64,000 bases of DNA. It comes from Desulfobulbaceae bacterium UBA2273 (GTDB taxonomy: Bacteria > Desulfobacterota > Desulfobulbia > Desulfobulbales > Desulfurivibrionaceae). The translations under genes and the position numbers were made by a program. The notes under the pieces are model-generated. The model had not been told where the DNA came from, did no database searches, and was given only the letters and a program-made list of their open reading frames with translations. The stretch is taken from assembly GCA_002347095.1 (NCBI GenBank), contig DDWZ01000002.1, positions 1 to 64,000 of the forward strand, in the 5' to 3' direction. This document shows positions 26,572-37,607 of this stretch, piece after piece (the stretch's first letter is position 1; the number at the start of each line of letters is the position of its first letter).

Positions 26572-26936
26572 TTCTCTCTTTCTTCTTTTGCGTGCCCAAA
26601 AGAAGAAACAAGAAAAAGGCACCCCAACCGGTCCTGGCCCTACGGGCTTCCCTTACTTCTCGCCGAGGGCGGGACGCGGAAAAACTCGGGCTTCGCCCTC
26701 AGACAGTTTCAGCGTCTTTTTCCGCCCCCGTCTGCGAGGCGCGGCAGGACAAATGGGGGAAGGGAAAATCCCGTTGGCACGCAGCCGAGCAGCGGAGAGT
26801 CTGCCGAAAAAGGGCTTTGCACTGTTTGAGTACCCCATGCGGGGCATAAACTCCTGGCATCCCGCCATCGGCGGGACAAGTGCCTGGTCGCCCTTTCTTT
26901 AGTTCGTTTTTTTTGGCAAGCAAAGAAATAAACGGA
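26572..26936. repeat. ~365-bp noncoding element bounded by imperfect inverted repeats
   Basis: The left end around TTTTGCGTGCCCAAAAGAAG and the right end around TTTTTTTTGGCAAGCAAAGAA are imperfect inverted copies. The interior has no convincing gene, though it is open in several frames. The pattern (a TTGGCAAGCAAAGAAA end, CTTCTCGCCGAGGGCGGGAC and TTTGAGTACCCCAT segments) resembles a dispersed noncoding repeat I recall from proteobacterial genomes. The family assignment is tentative. Confidence 0.5.
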
Positions 26937-27084
26937 CTGATTTCATCGCCTCTTTCTCCGCGATTCCCGGATGAATCTTTTTTTATTGGGTTTCTTCGCA
27001 AAAGATGGAAAGGCCTGATGGTGATGTCCGTCTTCCCGCAGTCCAGTCCATTCTCTGCGTGAAGGCTCCGTGCTGCAAAATATC

Positions 27085-27134
27085 TTGACCAGGGAGGGAT
27101 AACGCAATATATTCGCGGAGTGAACATTCATTCC
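27085..27134 (+). promoter_or_regulatory. promoter and operator of the RND/ABC efflux operon
   Basis: TTGACC (27085-27090), 17-bp spacer, TATATT (27108-27113). The pseudo-palindrome GGAGTGAACATTCATTCC (27117-27134; arms match except one base) follows directly, 16 bases before the tetR start. Its position fits a TetR autorepression site. Confidence 0.7.
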
Positions 27135-27150
27135 GGAAAAGGGACCCCCT

Positions 27151-27726
27151 ATGGCGACTTCTGAAAAACGTCAGGAAATACTGCACGCGGCATTGGAACT
27201 GATTGCCGAGCATGGGTTTCACGACGCCCCCATTGCCGCAATTGCCGAGCGGGCCAGCGTGGGAGCGGGGACCATCTACCGCTATTTTGAAAACAAGGAC
27301 GTGCTTATCAATGAATTGTTTCAGGCGTTGCATGATAGAATCTGTGCAGGAATCCTGAAAGGATATGCGCCTGATAGTTCGCTCAGGGAACGGTTTGTCC
27401 ATCTGAGCACGGCGCTGCTGCGCTATTTCATCGATAACCCCTTGGATTTTCGCTACCTGGAGCAGTATCATAACTCCCCCTATGGTGTGGCCTTTCGCCG
27501 GGATCGACTTTTGGGCAGCGAAGGCAATGGGGATCTGTACCGCAGCCTCCTCGAAGAGGGCGTTGCCCAACAGATTGTAAAGGACCTCCCTCTGGTTGTG
27601 CTTTTTGCCTTGGCGTTTGGCCCTCTTCTGGCTGTGGCCAGGGACCATATCCTTGGTTTCGTCGAACTGGATGCATCCTTAATCGCGCAAACCGTTCAGG
27701 CCTGCTGGGATGGGATCAAGAGGTAA
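27151..27726 (+). CDS. TetR-family regulator of the RND efflux operon
   Basis: A 191-residue regulator with an N-terminal helix-turn-helix (about 8-55; AAIAERASVGAGTIYRYF) and a helical ligand domain. It precedes the RND pump genes on the same strand and has an operator-like palindrome right before it, so it likely represses itself and the pump. The start follows an AAAAGGGA site. The ligand is unknown. Confidence 0.93.
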   Translation: MATSEKRQEILHAALELIAEHGFHDAPIAAIAERASVGAGTIYRYFENKDVLINELFQALHDRICAGILKGYAPDSSLRERFVHLSTALLRYFIDNPLDFRYLEQYHNSPYGVAFRRDRLLGSEGNGDLYRSLLEEGVAQQIVKDLPLVVLFALAFGPLLAVARDHILGFVELDASLIAQTVQACWDGIKR

Positions 27727-27884
27727 CTGCGCGCGGCATTTCCGGAAAAGGTCGTTATGTCGCGGTGCGGAGTAACTCCGTGTTCTTGTGTTCGGTCGTG
27801 CAATTCTTCCCGCTGCTGGCGCATCAGTTCGTTGCGCTGGCGAGCAAGCGAGGAAGTGGCTCAATTCCTTTGAGGTATTTATTG

Positions 27885-29081
27885 ATGGAAACCATTGGCA
27901 AAATCAAACTGCTCGCCCTGGCGGGACTCGTAATCGGCATATTCGCGATAACCGGCTGCAAACAACACTCTCCCTCCGGGGCTCAACCCTCCGCCCCCGA
28001 GGTGGGGATTGTGGCCATAACCACCGCGCCGGTCACCTTGACCATGGAGCTGCCGGGCCGGACCTCACCCCGCTTGATTGCCGAGGTGCGTCCACAAGTG
28101 GGAGGAATCATTCAGGAAAGGCTGTTCGTGGAGGGGTCGGAGGTGAAGGCTGGGCAGGTGCTGTACCGGATTGATCCGGCCACCTATCAGGCCGCCTATG
28201 CCAGCGCCAAGGCGGCCCTGGCCCGAGCCGAGGCCAATCTTCTTCCTGCCCGGCTCAAGGAAGAACGCTTCCGCGAGTTGGTGGCAATCAATGCCGTGAG
28301 CCGGCAGGAGCATGATGACGCCAGCGCAATGCTCAAGCAGGCGGAAGCCGAGGTGGCGGCCAATCAGGCGGTTGTTGACGCCGCCCGCATCAATCTGGAT
28401 TATACCAGTGTCAAGGCGCCGATATCCGGCCGGATCGGCCGTTCGACCGTAACCGGCGGGGCCTTGGTCACGGCGAACCAGGCGGCGCCCATGGCCACGA
28501 TTCAGCAGCTTGATCCCGTCTATGTGGACGTGGTTCAATCCAGCGCTGAGTTGCTCCGCCTGAAGCGCAATCTTGCCAATGGCGAGATCAAGGGGCAGGA
28601 TGCAGGCCAGACAAAGGTCACGCTGGTACTGGAAGATGGTAGCTCCTATCCGCAGGAGGGAGTCCTGAAATTCAGTGAAGTGACCGTGGATCAAAGCACC
28701 GGCTCCGTCACCCTGAGGGCTCTTTTTCCCAACCCGGAGCAACTGCTGCTGCCCGGCATGTTCGTCCGCGCCATCGTGCAGGAAGGGGTCAGCGAACAGG
28801 CCATCCTGGTGCCGCAGCGCGGAGTGAGCCGTAATCCGAAAGGAGAGGCCATGGTCATGGTGGTCGGCGGTGAGGAGAAGGTGGAGCCGCGCGTCATCAA
28901 GGTTTCGCGCACGGTTGGTGAAAACTGGCTGGTGAGTGATGGCTTGAAGGTGGGAGATCGGGTGATCCTGGAAGGGATTCAAAAGGCGCGCCCGGGAACC
29001 CAGGTCAAGGCAGTGGTGTTTGGCGCCAAGCCGGAGACTTCCCCGGCCGGTGCCTCGCAGCCTTCGCCCGCTAAAAAGTAA
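27885..29081 (+). CDS. RND efflux periplasmic adaptor lipoprotein (AcrA/MexA type)
   Basis: A 398-residue adaptor. Signal peptide with lipobox ITGC (about 25-28), then ELPGRTSPRLIAEVRPQVGG typical of AcrA, a helical hairpin (about 90-160), the lipoyl motif VKAPISGRIGRS, beta-barrel and membrane-proximal domains (RAIVQEGVSEQAILVPQRGV). It couples the RND pump to the outer-membrane duct. The start at 27885 (GAGG upstream) places the lipoprotein signal at the N-terminus; 158 bases separate it from tetR. Confidence 0.94.
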   Translation: METIGKIKLLALAGLVIGIFAITGCKQHSPSGAQPSAPEVGIVAITTAPVTLTMELPGRTSPRLIAEVRPQVGGIIQERLFVEGSEVKAGQVLYRIDPATYQAAYASAKAALARAEANLLPARLKEERFRELVAINAVSRQEHDDASAMLKQAEAEVAANQAVVDAARINLDYTSVKAPISGRIGRSTVTGGALVTANQAAPMATIQQLDPVYVDVVQSSAELLRLKRNLANGEIKGQDAGQTKVTLVLEDGSSYPQEGVLKFSEVTVDQSTGSVTLRALFPNPEQLLLPGMFVRAIVQEGVSEQAILVPQRGVSRNPKGEAMVMVVGGEEKVEPRVIKVSRTVGENWLVSDGLKVGDRVILEGIQKARPGTQVKAVVFGAKPETSPAGASQPSPAKK

Positions 29082-29093
29082 AGGAGCCCCTCC

Positions 29094-32000
29094 ATGCCTC
29101 GTTTTTTCATCAACCGCCCGATCTTTGCCTGGGTCATCGCCATCATGGTGATGCTGGCCGGGTTGCTGGCGATCAAGACCCTGCCGGTCTCCCAGTATCC
29201 GCCCATCGCCCCGCCCCAGATCACCATCAATGCCAGGTATCCGGGCGCCTCGGCTCAGACCGTGCAGGATACCGTCACCCAGGTCATCGAGCAGAAGCTC
29301 AACGGCATCGACAACCTGATCTATATGTCCTCCACCAGCGATTCATCCGGGACGGTGGCCATCAACCTGACCTTCAAGGCCGGCACCGACCCGAACATCG
29401 CCCAGGTTCAGGTGCAGAACAAGCTGCAGCTTGCCACGCCGCTCTTGCCCCAGATCGTGCAGCGCCAGGGGATCTCGGTGGTCAAATCCACCAAGAACTT
29501 CCTGCTCATCATCGGGTTGGTTTCGGAAGACGGTTCCATGGACCGTAACGACCTAGCCGACTATATGGTTTCCAACGTCCAGGACATCGTCAGCCGTCTG
29601 GAGGGGGTAGGGGAATTGCAGTTGTTCGGCTTCCAGAACGCCATGCGGATCTGGCTGAACCCTGCCAAGCTGAACAATTTTCGCCTGACCACCAACGATG
29701 TGATCGAGGCGCTGCAGGCCCAGAACGCGCAAGTTTCGGCCGGTCAGTTCGGCGGCACTCCGGCGGTGGCCGGGCAGCAACTCAACGCCACCATCACCGC
29801 CCGCACCCTGCTGCAGACTCCGGAGCAGTTCGACGCCATCATCCTGCGCACCAACCCTGACGGCTCCACGGTCAGACTCAAGGATGTCGCGGAAAGCAGG
29901 ATCGGCACCGAAAGCTACGATATTCAGTCGCGCTACAAGGGCAAACCCATGGGCGGCATGGCGATCCGGCTCGCTGCCGGCGCCAATGCCCTGGATACCG
30001 GCGATCGGGTCAAGGCCAAGATGGCGGAACTGGAAAAATATTTCCCCCCCGGCATGAAGGTGGTCTATCCCTACGACACCACCCCCTTTGTCAAGATCTC
30101 CATGGAAGAGGTGGTCCAGACCTTGCTTGAGGCGGTCTGCCTGGTCTTTATCATCATGTTCCTCTTCCTGCAGAATTTCCGGGCCACCCTGATCCCCACC
30201 ATCGCGGTGCCGGTGGTTCTGCTCGGCACCTTCGGGGTGCTGTCGGCCAGCGGCTTTTCCATCAATACCCTGACCATGTTCGCCCTGGTCATCGCCATCG
30301 GGTTGCTGGTGGACGATGCCATCGTGGTGGTGGAGAACGTGGAGCGGATCATGTCCGAGGAGGGGCTCTCGCCGCGGGAGGCCACCATCAAGTCCATGGG
30401 CCAGATCACCAGCGCCCTCTGGGGCATCGCCACCGTGCTCACCGCGGTCTTTCTGCCCATGGCCTTCTTCGGCGGCTCCACCGGGGTTATTTACCGCCAA
30501 TTCTCCATCACCATCATCTCCTCGATGATCCTGTCGGTGCTGGTGGCAATGATCCTCACTCCGGCCCTCTGCGCCACCCTGCTAAAACCCGTGCCCAAGG
30601 GACATGAGGCCTGTGAGAGCGGCTGGTATTGCCCTTTCTTCCGCTGGTTCAACAAGTGGTTCGATCGCCGCCGGGATCAGTACGAACGGCTGGTGAGCCG
30701 CTCCTTTGCCAAACCGGTCCGTTATCTGGTGGTTTACGGGCTCATTGTCGTGGTCATGGCCTTCCTTTTTCTGCGTCTGCCCACCGCCTTTCTGCCGGAC
30801 GAGGATCAGGGCTTTATTATCTGCCAGGTGCAGTTGCCGGCCGGCGCTACCCAGGAGCGGACCCTGAAGCTCATCGAGCAACTGGAGCAGCATTTCCTGG
30901 AGCGGGAGGCCAAGTCGGTGGAGGCCATTATCACCATCGCCGGCTTCAGTTTCGCGGGGCGTGGCCAGAACATGGGGCTCGCCTTTGTGCGGCTCAAGGA
31001 CTGGGATCTGCGCAAATCCAAGGAGTTGAAGGCCGTCGCCGTGGCCGGGCGGGCCATGCAGGCCTTCTCGCAGTTTCGTGACGGTTTGGCCTTTGCCTTC
31101 TCTCCCCCGGCGGTGATCGAGTTGGGGCAGGCCAATGGCTTTGATTTTCAGCTCCAGGATCGCGGCGGCCTGGGACACGACAAGCTGATGGAGGCGCGCA
31201 GCCAATTGTTGGGCATGGCCAAGAACAACTCCAAGCTGATCGCCGTCCGTCCCAACGGCCAGGACGATGCCCCCCAGTTCAAGCTCGACATCGATGACGT
31301 GCGGGCCGGAGCCCTGGGGCTCTCCCCGGACGACATCAATACGGTGCTGAGCACCGCCTGGAGCAGTTCCTACATCAACGACTTCATCCAGAACGGCCGG
31401 GTCAAGAAGGTCTATCTCCAGGCCGAGGCCAAATACCGGATGCTGCCGGAGGATATCAACCGCTGGTATGTCCGCAATGCCAAGGGCGAGATGGTGCCGT
31501 TTTCGGCCTTTGCCACCGCCCATTGGCAGTATGGCTCTCCCCGGTTGGAACGCTATAACGGTATTCCCTCCGTGCAGGTCATGGGGCAGGCGGCCCCTGG
31601 GATCAGCACCGGCGAGGCGATGGCCGAGATGGAAAGGATGGCCGCCGAGCTGCCGCCCGGATTCGGTTTCGAATGGAGCGGCCTCTCCTATGAGGAGAAA
31701 CAGGCAGGCAAACAGGCGCCGGCCCTCTACGCCATCTCGCTGTTGGTGGTGTTTCTGGCCGTGGCGGCGCTGTACGAGAGCTGGACCATCCCCTTTGTCA
31801 ACCTGTTGATGCTGCCGCTGGGGCTGGTGGGTGCGGTTGCCGCGGTCACCATGCGCGTCCTGCCCAACGATGTCTATCTTCAAATCGGTCTCTTGACCAC
31901 GGTGGGGCTTTCCACGAAGAATGCCATCCTGATCATCCAATTCATCAAGGCGCAGATGCAGGAGGGGCAAGAGCTGGTTGCGGCCACCCTGGCGGCGGTG

Positions 32001-32255
32001 AAGACCCGGCTGCGTCCGGTCATCATGACCTCGCTGGCCTTTTTCTTCGGCACCTTGCCGATGGCTTTGACCCGCGGGGCGGGCGCCGCGGCCCAGAACG
32101 CCATCGGCACCGCGGTCACCGGCGGCTTGCTCTCGGCCACCTTCATCGACCTGATCTTCATCCCGTTTTTCTTTGTCCTGGTTTCCCGGCGCTTTGCAAA
32201 AAAGCAGCCGGCGCCACAATCCCCGGCTGATCCCAACGTTGCGGAGGTGCAGTGA
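29094..32255 (+). CDS. RND multidrug efflux pump, HAE1 family (AcrB type)
   Basis: A 1053-residue inner-membrane proton antiporter with twelve membrane helices and two large periplasmic loops. The N-terminal [20 protein letters not shown] and the [19 protein letters not shown] motif are typical of the family. The proton-relay acidic pair ([15 protein letters not shown]) and lysine ([11 protein letters not shown]) are intact. It lies 12 bases after the adaptor gene with a strong AAGGAG site. It probably exports hydrophobic drugs or toxic metabolites. Confidence 0.97.
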   Translation: MPRFFINRPIFAWVIAIMVMLAGLLAIKTLPVSQYPPIAPPQITINARYPGASAQTVQDTVTQVIEQKLNGIDNLIYMSSTSDSSGTVAINLTFKAGTDPNIAQVQVQNKLQLATPLLPQIVQRQGISVVKSTKNFLLIIGLVSEDGSMDRNDLADYMVSNVQDIVSRLEGVGELQLFGFQNAMRIWLNPAKLNNFRLTTNDVIEALQAQNAQVSAGQFGGTPAVAGQQLNATITARTLLQTPEQFDAIILRTNPDGSTVRLKDVAESRIGTESYDIQSRYKGKPMGGMAIRLAAGANALDTGDRVKAKMAELEKYFPPGMKVVYPYDTTPFVKISMEEVVQTLLEAVCLVFIIMFLFLQNFRATLIPTIAVPVVLLGTFGVLSASGFSINTLTMFALVIAIGLLVDDAIVVVENVERIMSEEGLSPREATIKSMGQITSALWGIATVLTAVFLPMAFFGGSTGVIYRQFSITIISSMILSVLVAMILTPALCATLLKPVPKGHEACESGWYCPFFRWFNKWFDRRRDQYERLVSRSFAKPVRYLVVYGLIVVVMAFLFLRLPTAFLPDEDQGFIICQVQLPAGATQERTLKLIEQLEQHFLEREAKSVEAIITIAGFSFAGRGQNMGLAFVRLKDWDLRKSKELKAVAVAGRAMQAFSQFRDGLAFAFSPPAVIELGQANGFDFQLQDRGGLGHDKLMEARSQLLGMAKNNSKLIAVRPNGQDDAPQFKLDIDDVRAGALGLSPDDINTVLSTAWSSSYINDFIQNGRVKKVYLQAEAKYRMLPEDINRWYVRNAKGEMVPFSAFATAHWQYGSPRLERYNGIPSVQVMGQAAPGISTGEAMAEMERMAAELPPGFGFEWSGLSYEEKQAGKQAPALYAISLLVVFLAVAALYESWTIPFVNLLMLPLGLVGAVAAVTMRVLPNDVYLQIGLLTTVGLSTKNAILIIQFIKAQMQEGQELVAATLAAVKTRLRPVIMTSLAFFFGTLPMALTRGAGAAAQNAIGTAVTGGLLSATFIDLIFIPFFFVLVSRRFAKKQPAPQSPADPNVAEVQ

Positions 32256-32256
32256 G

Positions 32257-33702
32257 ATGAAAGCGAAGAGCACAGCCCTGTGTCTGCCTTTGGCCGCATT
32301 GCTGTGCCTGGGCGGCTGCACCATGGCCCCCAGGTATGCCCGACCGGAACCGCCGGTGCCGGCTGCCTGGCCGAGCGGGCAGGCGTATCAAGAGCCAAGT
32401 GGCAACCAAGCCGACCAGGAAGCGGCCGGTCTTGCCTGGCAGGAGTTCTTTGTCGATGCGCAACTGCAAAAGCTGATCGCCCTGGCCCTTACGAATAACC
32501 GCGACCTGCGCATCGCCGCCCTCAACATCGAGCGCTCACGGGCCCAGTACCGGATCCAGCGTGCCGAGCTGCTGCCGCAGATCGATGCCACCGGCGCCGG
32601 CAGCAAACAGCGCATTCCGAAAACACTTTCCTCCACCGGCCAGGCGGAAACCGTCGAGCAGTACAGCGCCGGCCTCGGGGTCAGCGCCTATGAGCTTGAT
32701 CTGTTTGGTCGGGTGCAAAGTTTGAAAGACCGGGCATTGGAGCACCATCTCGCCACCGAGCAAGCGCGCCGCACGGTGCAGATCAGCCTGGTGGCCGAGG
32801 TGGCTGCCAACTACCTGAGCCTGGCCGCCGACCGCGAGCGGTTGCAATTGGCCCGGGAAACCCTCACAACCCAGCAGGCCACCCACCAACTGATTCAGCG
32901 CCGCTTTGAGGTGGGGGCCGCCTCCGAGCTGGATCTGCGGCAGGCGCAAACCAGAGTCGATGCGGCGCGGACGGATGTTGCCCGCTATACGACCCTGGTG
33001 GCCCAGGATGAAAACGGGCTCAACGTGGTGGTCGGCGCTCCGGTTCCTGCCGAGTTGCTTCCGAAGGCGCTTTCCGAAAACCTCACCGCTGTGCAGGATA
33101 TCGCGCCCGGCCTGCCCTCCGAGGTGCTGCTCCGTCGCCCCGATGTTCTGGCGGCCGAGAACCTGCTCAAGGGATACAACGCCAACATCGGCGCGGCCCG
33201 GGCCGCGTTTTTTCCGCGCATCACCCTGGTCGGCTCCGTCGGCGTGGGCAGCGACGAACTCGCCACCCTCTTTAGCTCAGGTTCCGGCGCCTGGGCCTTT
33301 GCTCCGAACATCGTTTTGCCGATTTTTGATGCGGGCTCACGCTGGGCCAGCTTGAAGGTGGCGGAGGTGGACCGGGATATCGCCGTTGCCCAGTACGAAA
33401 AGGCGATTCAGACCGCCTTCCGGGAAGTGGCCGACGCCCTTGCCCAGCGGGGAACCATCGATGAGCAACTGACGGCGCAGCAGTCCCTCACCGACGCCAC
33501 CGCCACAAGTCACCGTCTCTCCCAAGCCCGCTATGAAAAAGGGGTTGACAGCTATCTGGCCGTGCTCGATTCCCAGCGCTCGCTGTATGGCGCACAGCAG
33601 GAGCTGATCGCCACTCGTTTGATCCGGCTGCTGAATATGGTAACATTATACAAAGTGCTCGGTGGCGGGGGGGAAGTCGCGTCTGCGCCATACATTCCGT
33701 GA
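32257..33702 (+). CDS. outer-membrane efflux lipoprotein (NodT/OprM type)
   Basis: A 481-residue outer-membrane factor: signal peptide with lipobox [20 protein letters not shown] start of the mature protein, and two repeated coiled-coil halves ([39 protein letters not shown]). It begins two bases after the pump stop with GGAGG in the pump's last codons. It is the only duct gene between the RND genes and the ABC exporter that follows, so it may serve both. Confidence 0.94.
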   Translation: MKAKSTALCLPLAALLCLGGCTMAPRYARPEPPVPAAWPSGQAYQEPSGNQADQEAAGLAWQEFFVDAQLQKLIALALTNNRDLRIAALNIERSRAQYRIQRAELLPQIDATGAGSKQRIPKTLSSTGQAETVEQYSAGLGVSAYELDLFGRVQSLKDRALEHHLATEQARRTVQISLVAEVAANYLSLAADRERLQLARETLTTQQATHQLIQRRFEVGAASELDLRQAQTRVDAARTDVARYTTLVAQDENGLNVVVGAPVPAELLPKALSENLTAVQDIAPGLPSEVLLRRPDVLAAENLLKGYNANIGAARAAFFPRITLVGSVGVGSDELATLFSSGSGAWAFAPNIVLPIFDAGSRWASLKVAEVDRDIAVAQYEKAIQTAFREVADALAQRGTIDEQLTAQQSLTDATATSHRLSQARYEKGVDSYLAVLDSQRSLYGAQQELIATRLIRLLNMVTLYKVLGGGGEVASAPYIP

Positions 33703-33751
33703 GCAGCGGCCGAGGTGAAGAATAAACCACGGCCGGAAAAGGAGCATTGCT

Positions 33752-34825
33752 ATGGCAGGGCAACAGAGAAGATGGCTGATCGCGGTTGCCGGGTTCCTGC
33801 TTCTGGCTGTTCTGGGAGGCCTCGGCTGGCGAATGTTTGCCAGCAAGGATCGGGAAATCGGGCTTGCCAGCGGCAATGGCCGCATCGAGGCGGTTGAAAT
33901 CGACATCGCCGCCAAGACGGCGGGGCGGATCAAGGCCATCCTGGTGAAGGAAGGCGACTTCGTCACTGCCGGGCAGATTGTTGCGCGCATGGATACCGAG
34001 ACGCTCGCTGCCCAGCATCGTGAGGCGGAAGCATATCTGCGCAAGGCGGAAAGCGGTGTGCAAACCGTGCAAAGCCAAGTGGTGCAGCGCCGGAGTGAGA
34101 GAGCCGCGGCCATGGCGCTGCTCGCAGAACGCGAGGCCGAATATGATGCGGCTTTAAAACGTCTATCGCGTTCGGAATCCCTGGCCGGCATCGGGGCCAT
34201 CGCTACCCAGGAACTGGACGACGACCGCGCCCAGGCCTTGAGCAGCCAAGCGGCAATCCGTGCGGCCAACGCGCAGATAGCAGCGGCGGAAGCCGCGATT
34301 GCCACGGCACAATCCCAGGAGGTTGAAGCGCGTTCGGTTGTCGAGGCATCGCGGGCCACGCTAGAGCGGCTCCAGGCAGACCTCGACGACAGCGCCTTGA
34401 AGGCGACCCGTGACGGCCGCGTGCAGTATCGCATTGCCCAGCCCGGCGAGGTGGTTGCCGGTGGCGGCAAGATTCTCAATCTGCTCGATCTGAGCGATGT
34501 GTACATGACCTTCTTTCTGCCATCTGCCATTGCGGGCCGGGTGGCGATCGGCTCGGAGGCGCGGCTGGTGCTCGATGCCGCGCCGGAGTACGTCATCCCT
34601 GCGACGATTTCCTTTGTCGCCGACGTGGCCCAATTCACCCCCAAAACCGTGGAAACCGCCAGCGAACGCCAGAAGCTGATGTTCCGGGTCAAGGCGCAAA
34701 TCGCTCCGGAGCTGCTCAAGAAACATATTCATCATGTCAAGACCGGGTTGCCGGGCATGGCCTATGTGCGGCTCGATCCGCAGCGTGAATGGCCGGCCGC
34801 TCTGCAGGTGAGGCTGCCGCAATGA
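33752..34825 (+). CDS. HlyD-family adaptor of ABC exporter (YhiI/YbhG type)
   Basis: A 357-residue protein with an N-terminal membrane anchor (about 8-28), lipoyl halves ([33 protein letters not shown]) and a long coiled coil (about 85-200). It lies 49 bases after the outer-membrane factor, has an AAGGAG site, and overlaps the next gene by ATGA. Gene order adaptor, RbbA-like ATPase/permease, permease matches the YhiI-RbbA-YhhJ and YbhGFSR exporters. Confidence 0.92.
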   Translation: MAGQQRRWLIAVAGFLLLAVLGGLGWRMFASKDREIGLASGNGRIEAVEIDIAAKTAGRIKAILVKEGDFVTAGQIVARMDTETLAAQHREAEAYLRKAESGVQTVQSQVVQRRSERAAAMALLAEREAEYDAALKRLSRSESLAGIGAIATQELDDDRAQALSSQAAIRAANAQIAAAEAAIATAQSQEVEARSVVEASRATLERLQADLDDSALKATRDGRVQYRIAQPGEVVAGGGKILNLLDLSDVYMTFFLPSAIAGRVAIGSEARLVLDAAPEYVIPATISFVADVAQFTPKTVETASERQKLMFRVKAQIAPELLKKHIHHVKTGLPGMAYVRLDPQREWPAALQVRLPQ

Positions 34826-37605
34826 CCGGCGACCTGGCGACTCCTTCCTCTGTTGCGGCAGGAATCGCGCCGGTCGTGAGGGTAACCGATGTCAGCTTGC
34901 GTTACGGCAAGACGCTTGCCTTGGACCGGGTCACCCTGGATCTGCCGACAGGGCAAATGGTCGGCTTGATCGGACCGGACGGGGTCGGCAAATCCAGCCT
35001 GTTTTCGCTGATCGCCGGCGCCCGCGTCATCCAGACCGGCCGGATCGAGGTGCTGGCCGGCGACATGGCTGAAGCGCACCACCGGAAGATTGTCTGCCCG
35101 CGCATTGCCTATATGCCGCAAGGGTTGGGCAAGAATCTCTACGCCACGCTGTCGGTATTTGAAAATATCGATTTCTTCGGCCGCTTGTTCGCCCAGGACA
35201 GCGGCGAACGCCACCGCCGTATCCACGACCTGCTGGCAAGCACCGGACTCTCGCCTTTCCGGGATCGCCCGGCGGGTAAGCTTTCCGGGGGCATGAAACA
35301 AAAACTCGGACTCTGCTGCGCGCTTATCCACGATCCCGATCTGTTGATCCTCGATGAACCCACCACCGGGGTTGATCCGCTTTCGCGCCGCCAGTTCTGG
35401 GAGCTGATCGACCGCATCCGCGCCGGGCAACCCGGGATGAGTGTGCTGGTGGCCACCGCCTACATGGAAGAGGCTGCCCGCTTCGACTGGCTGGTGGCCA
35501 TGGATGGCGGGCGGGTGCTGACTTGTGGCACTCCTCGGCAACTGCTTGACCGCACGGCCAGCGAGACACTGGAGTCCGCCTTCATCTCCCTGCTGCCAGA
35601 AGAAAAGCGCGCCGATCACCGGGCGGTGCGGATTCCACCCCGCGCCACCGATGGCGACGAGATAGCGATCGAGGCAAAGGAGCTGACCATGCGTTTCGGC
35701 GACTTCACCGCGGTGGACCGGGTGAGTTTTCGCATCGCCCGCGGCGAGATCTTCGGTTTCTTGGGTTCCAACGGCTGCGGCAAGACTACGACCATGAAGA
35801 TGCTGACCGGCCTGCTGACGGCCAGCGCGGGAGAGGCGTGGCTGTTCGGCCAGGCGGTAAACCCCAAGGATCTTGAAACCCGGCGGCGGGTCGGGTACAT
35901 GACCCAATCCTTCTCGCTCTATTCCGAACTGAGCGTGGAACAGAATCTGACCCTGCACGCCCGGCTTTTCAGTGTCCCCGCGGAGCAGATTTCCGGACGC
36001 GTGGATGAAATGGCCAGCCGTTTCGGCCTGTCCGGGGTCATGGCCGCGCTGCCCGGCAGTCTCCCCCTGGGGCAACGCCAGCGGCTCTCCCTGGCGGTGG
36101 CGATGATCCATCGCCCGGAGATGCTGATCCTCGATGAACCCACCTCTGGGGTTGACCCCATCGCCCGGGATGGTTTCTGGCAAATGTTGATCGATCTTGC
36201 CCGCCGCGACCGGGTCACCATCTTCATCTCCACCCATTTCATGAACGAAGCCGAACGCTGCGACCGCATCTCGCTGATGCATGCCGGGCAGGTGCTGGTC
36301 AGCGATACGCCCGCCGCGCTCATGCAACAACGTGGGACATCAACGCTGGAAGAGGCATTTATCGGGTATCTGGAAGATGCGGCGCCGGAAAGAAAGACTC
36401 CTGAACCGCCGACAACCGCGGCCATGGCCCCTTCCGTGCCGCCGTCCCGCGGCATAACCACCCCCAATAAAAAAATCGGCTTCAGCCTCCGCCGCCTGTT
36501 CAGCTACAGCCGGCGTGAGGGGATGGAACTCCGCCGGGATCCGATCCGGGCCACCTTGGCGCTGCTCGGCAGCGTCATTCTGATGCTGATCATGGGGTAC
36601 GGCATCACCATGGATGTGGAGGATCTGGCCTTTGCCGTACTCGATCGCGACCAGACCTCGGCCAGCCGTGATTATGCGCGCAATCTTGCCGGTTCGAGTT
36701 ATTTCATCGAGCATGCGCCAATTGTCGATTACGCCGATCTGGACCGGCGCATGCGGGCCGGCGAGATCAGCCTGGCCCTGGAGATACCTCCGGGATTTGC
36801 CCGCGATCTGGACCGCTCCACTCCGGTGGCGATCGGGGCCTGGATCGACGGGGCCATGCCGCAGCGGGCCGAAACCATTCAGGGCTATGTGAGCGGGATG
36901 CATGCCCACTGGCTGGCCGACCTGGCCGCGCGCAAGCTTGGCCAATCCCGCTCCGTTGGGCTGGTCAACATCGAAACCCGGTTTCGCTACAACCCCGATG
37001 TCAAAAGCCTGGTGGCGATGGTGCCGGCGGTGATTCCCCTGCTGCTGATGATGATTCCGGCGATGCTCACCGCGCTCAGCGTGGTGCGGGAAAAAGAGCT
37101 CGGCTCCATCGTCAACCTCTATGTCACGCCGGTTACCCGGCTTGAGTTTCTGCTCGGCAAGCAACTGCCCTACATCGGGCTGGCAATGGTGAATTTTTTG
37201 CTCATGGCCTTGCTTGCGGTGACTGTTTTCGGCGTGCCGATGCGGGGGAGCTTTCTTGCCTTATCAACGGCGGCACTGCTGTATGTCATCTCCGCCACCG
37301 CCATGGGGTTGCTGTTCTCCACCTTTGTGCGCAGCCAGATTGCGGCAATCTTCGGCACGGCAGTGCTCACCATTCTGCCTGCCGTACAGTTCTCCGGCAT
37401 GACCGACCCGGTCTCCTCACTGGAGGGGGTGGGCAGAATGATCGGCGCCATCTACCCCACCACGTATTTCCTGGTTATTGCCCGCGGCACCTTTTCCAAG
37501 GGGCTTGGTTTTGCGGACCTCCAGGCATCCTTCCTGCCGCTCATCCTGGCCGTTCCCGTGCTGATCGGGCTATGCGCGCTGTTGCTGCGAAAACAGGAGG
37601 CCTGA
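34822..37605 (+). CDS. rbbA: RbbA-type fusion: two ABC ATPases and an ABC2 permease
   Basis: A 927-residue fusion. ATPase 1 (about 10-245): [34 protein letters not shown]. ATPase 2 (about 275-515): GSNGCGKTT, a diverged signature [24 protein letters not shown]. The permease (about 555-927) has one N-terminal helix, a periplasmic domain and about five C-terminal helices. This architecture is that of RbbA/YhiH. It pairs with the 37608 permease and the 33752 adaptor. The second signature motif lacks the canonical LSGG, so one ATP site may be weak. Confidence 0.93.
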   Translation: MTGDLATPSSVAAGIAPVVRVTDVSLRYGKTLALDRVTLDLPTGQMVGLIGPDGVGKSSLFSLIAGARVIQTGRIEVLAGDMAEAHHRKIVCPRIAYMPQGLGKNLYATLSVFENIDFFGRLFAQDSGERHRRIHDLLASTGLSPFRDRPAGKLSGGMKQKLGLCCALIHDPDLLILDEPTTGVDPLSRRQFWELIDRIRAGQPGMSVLVATAYMEEAARFDWLVAMDGGRVLTCGTPRQLLDRTASETLESAFISLLPEEKRADHRAVRIPPRATDGDEIAIEAKELTMRFGDFTAVDRVSFRIARGEIFGFLGSNGCGKTTTMKMLTGLLTASAGEAWLFGQAVNPKDLETRRRVGYMTQSFSLYSELSVEQNLTLHARLFSVPAEQISGRVDEMASRFGLSGVMAALPGSLPLGQRQRLSLAVAMIHRPEMLILDEPTSGVDPIARDGFWQMLIDLARRDRVTIFISTHFMNEAERCDRISLMHAGQVLVSDTPAALMQQRGTSTLEEAFIGYLEDAAPERKTPEPPTTAAMAPSVPPSRGITTPNKKIGFSLRRLFSYSRREGMELRRDPIRATLALLGSVILMLIMGYGITMDVEDLAFAVLDRDQTSASRDYARNLAGSSYFIEHAPIVDYADLDRRMRAGEISLALEIPPGFARDLDRSTPVAIGAWIDGAMPQRAETIQGYVSGMHAHWLADLAARKLGQSRSVGLVNIETRFRYNPDVKSLVAMVPAVIPLLLMMIPAMLTALSVVREKELGSIVNLYVTPVTRLEFLLGKQLPYIGLAMVNFLLMALLAVTVFGVPMRGSFLALSTAALLYVISATAMGLLFSTFVRSQIAAIFGTAVLTILPAVQFSGMTDPVSSLEGVGRMIGAIYPTTYFLVIARGTFSKGLGFADLQASFLPLILAVPVLIGLCALLLRKQEA

Positions 37606-37607
37606 AC

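Noticed and set aside
26541..26902. Several overlapping open frames in the 26.5-26.9 kb region
   Set aside because: They fall in a repeat element bounded by inverted ends; none has a start signal or recognisable product.
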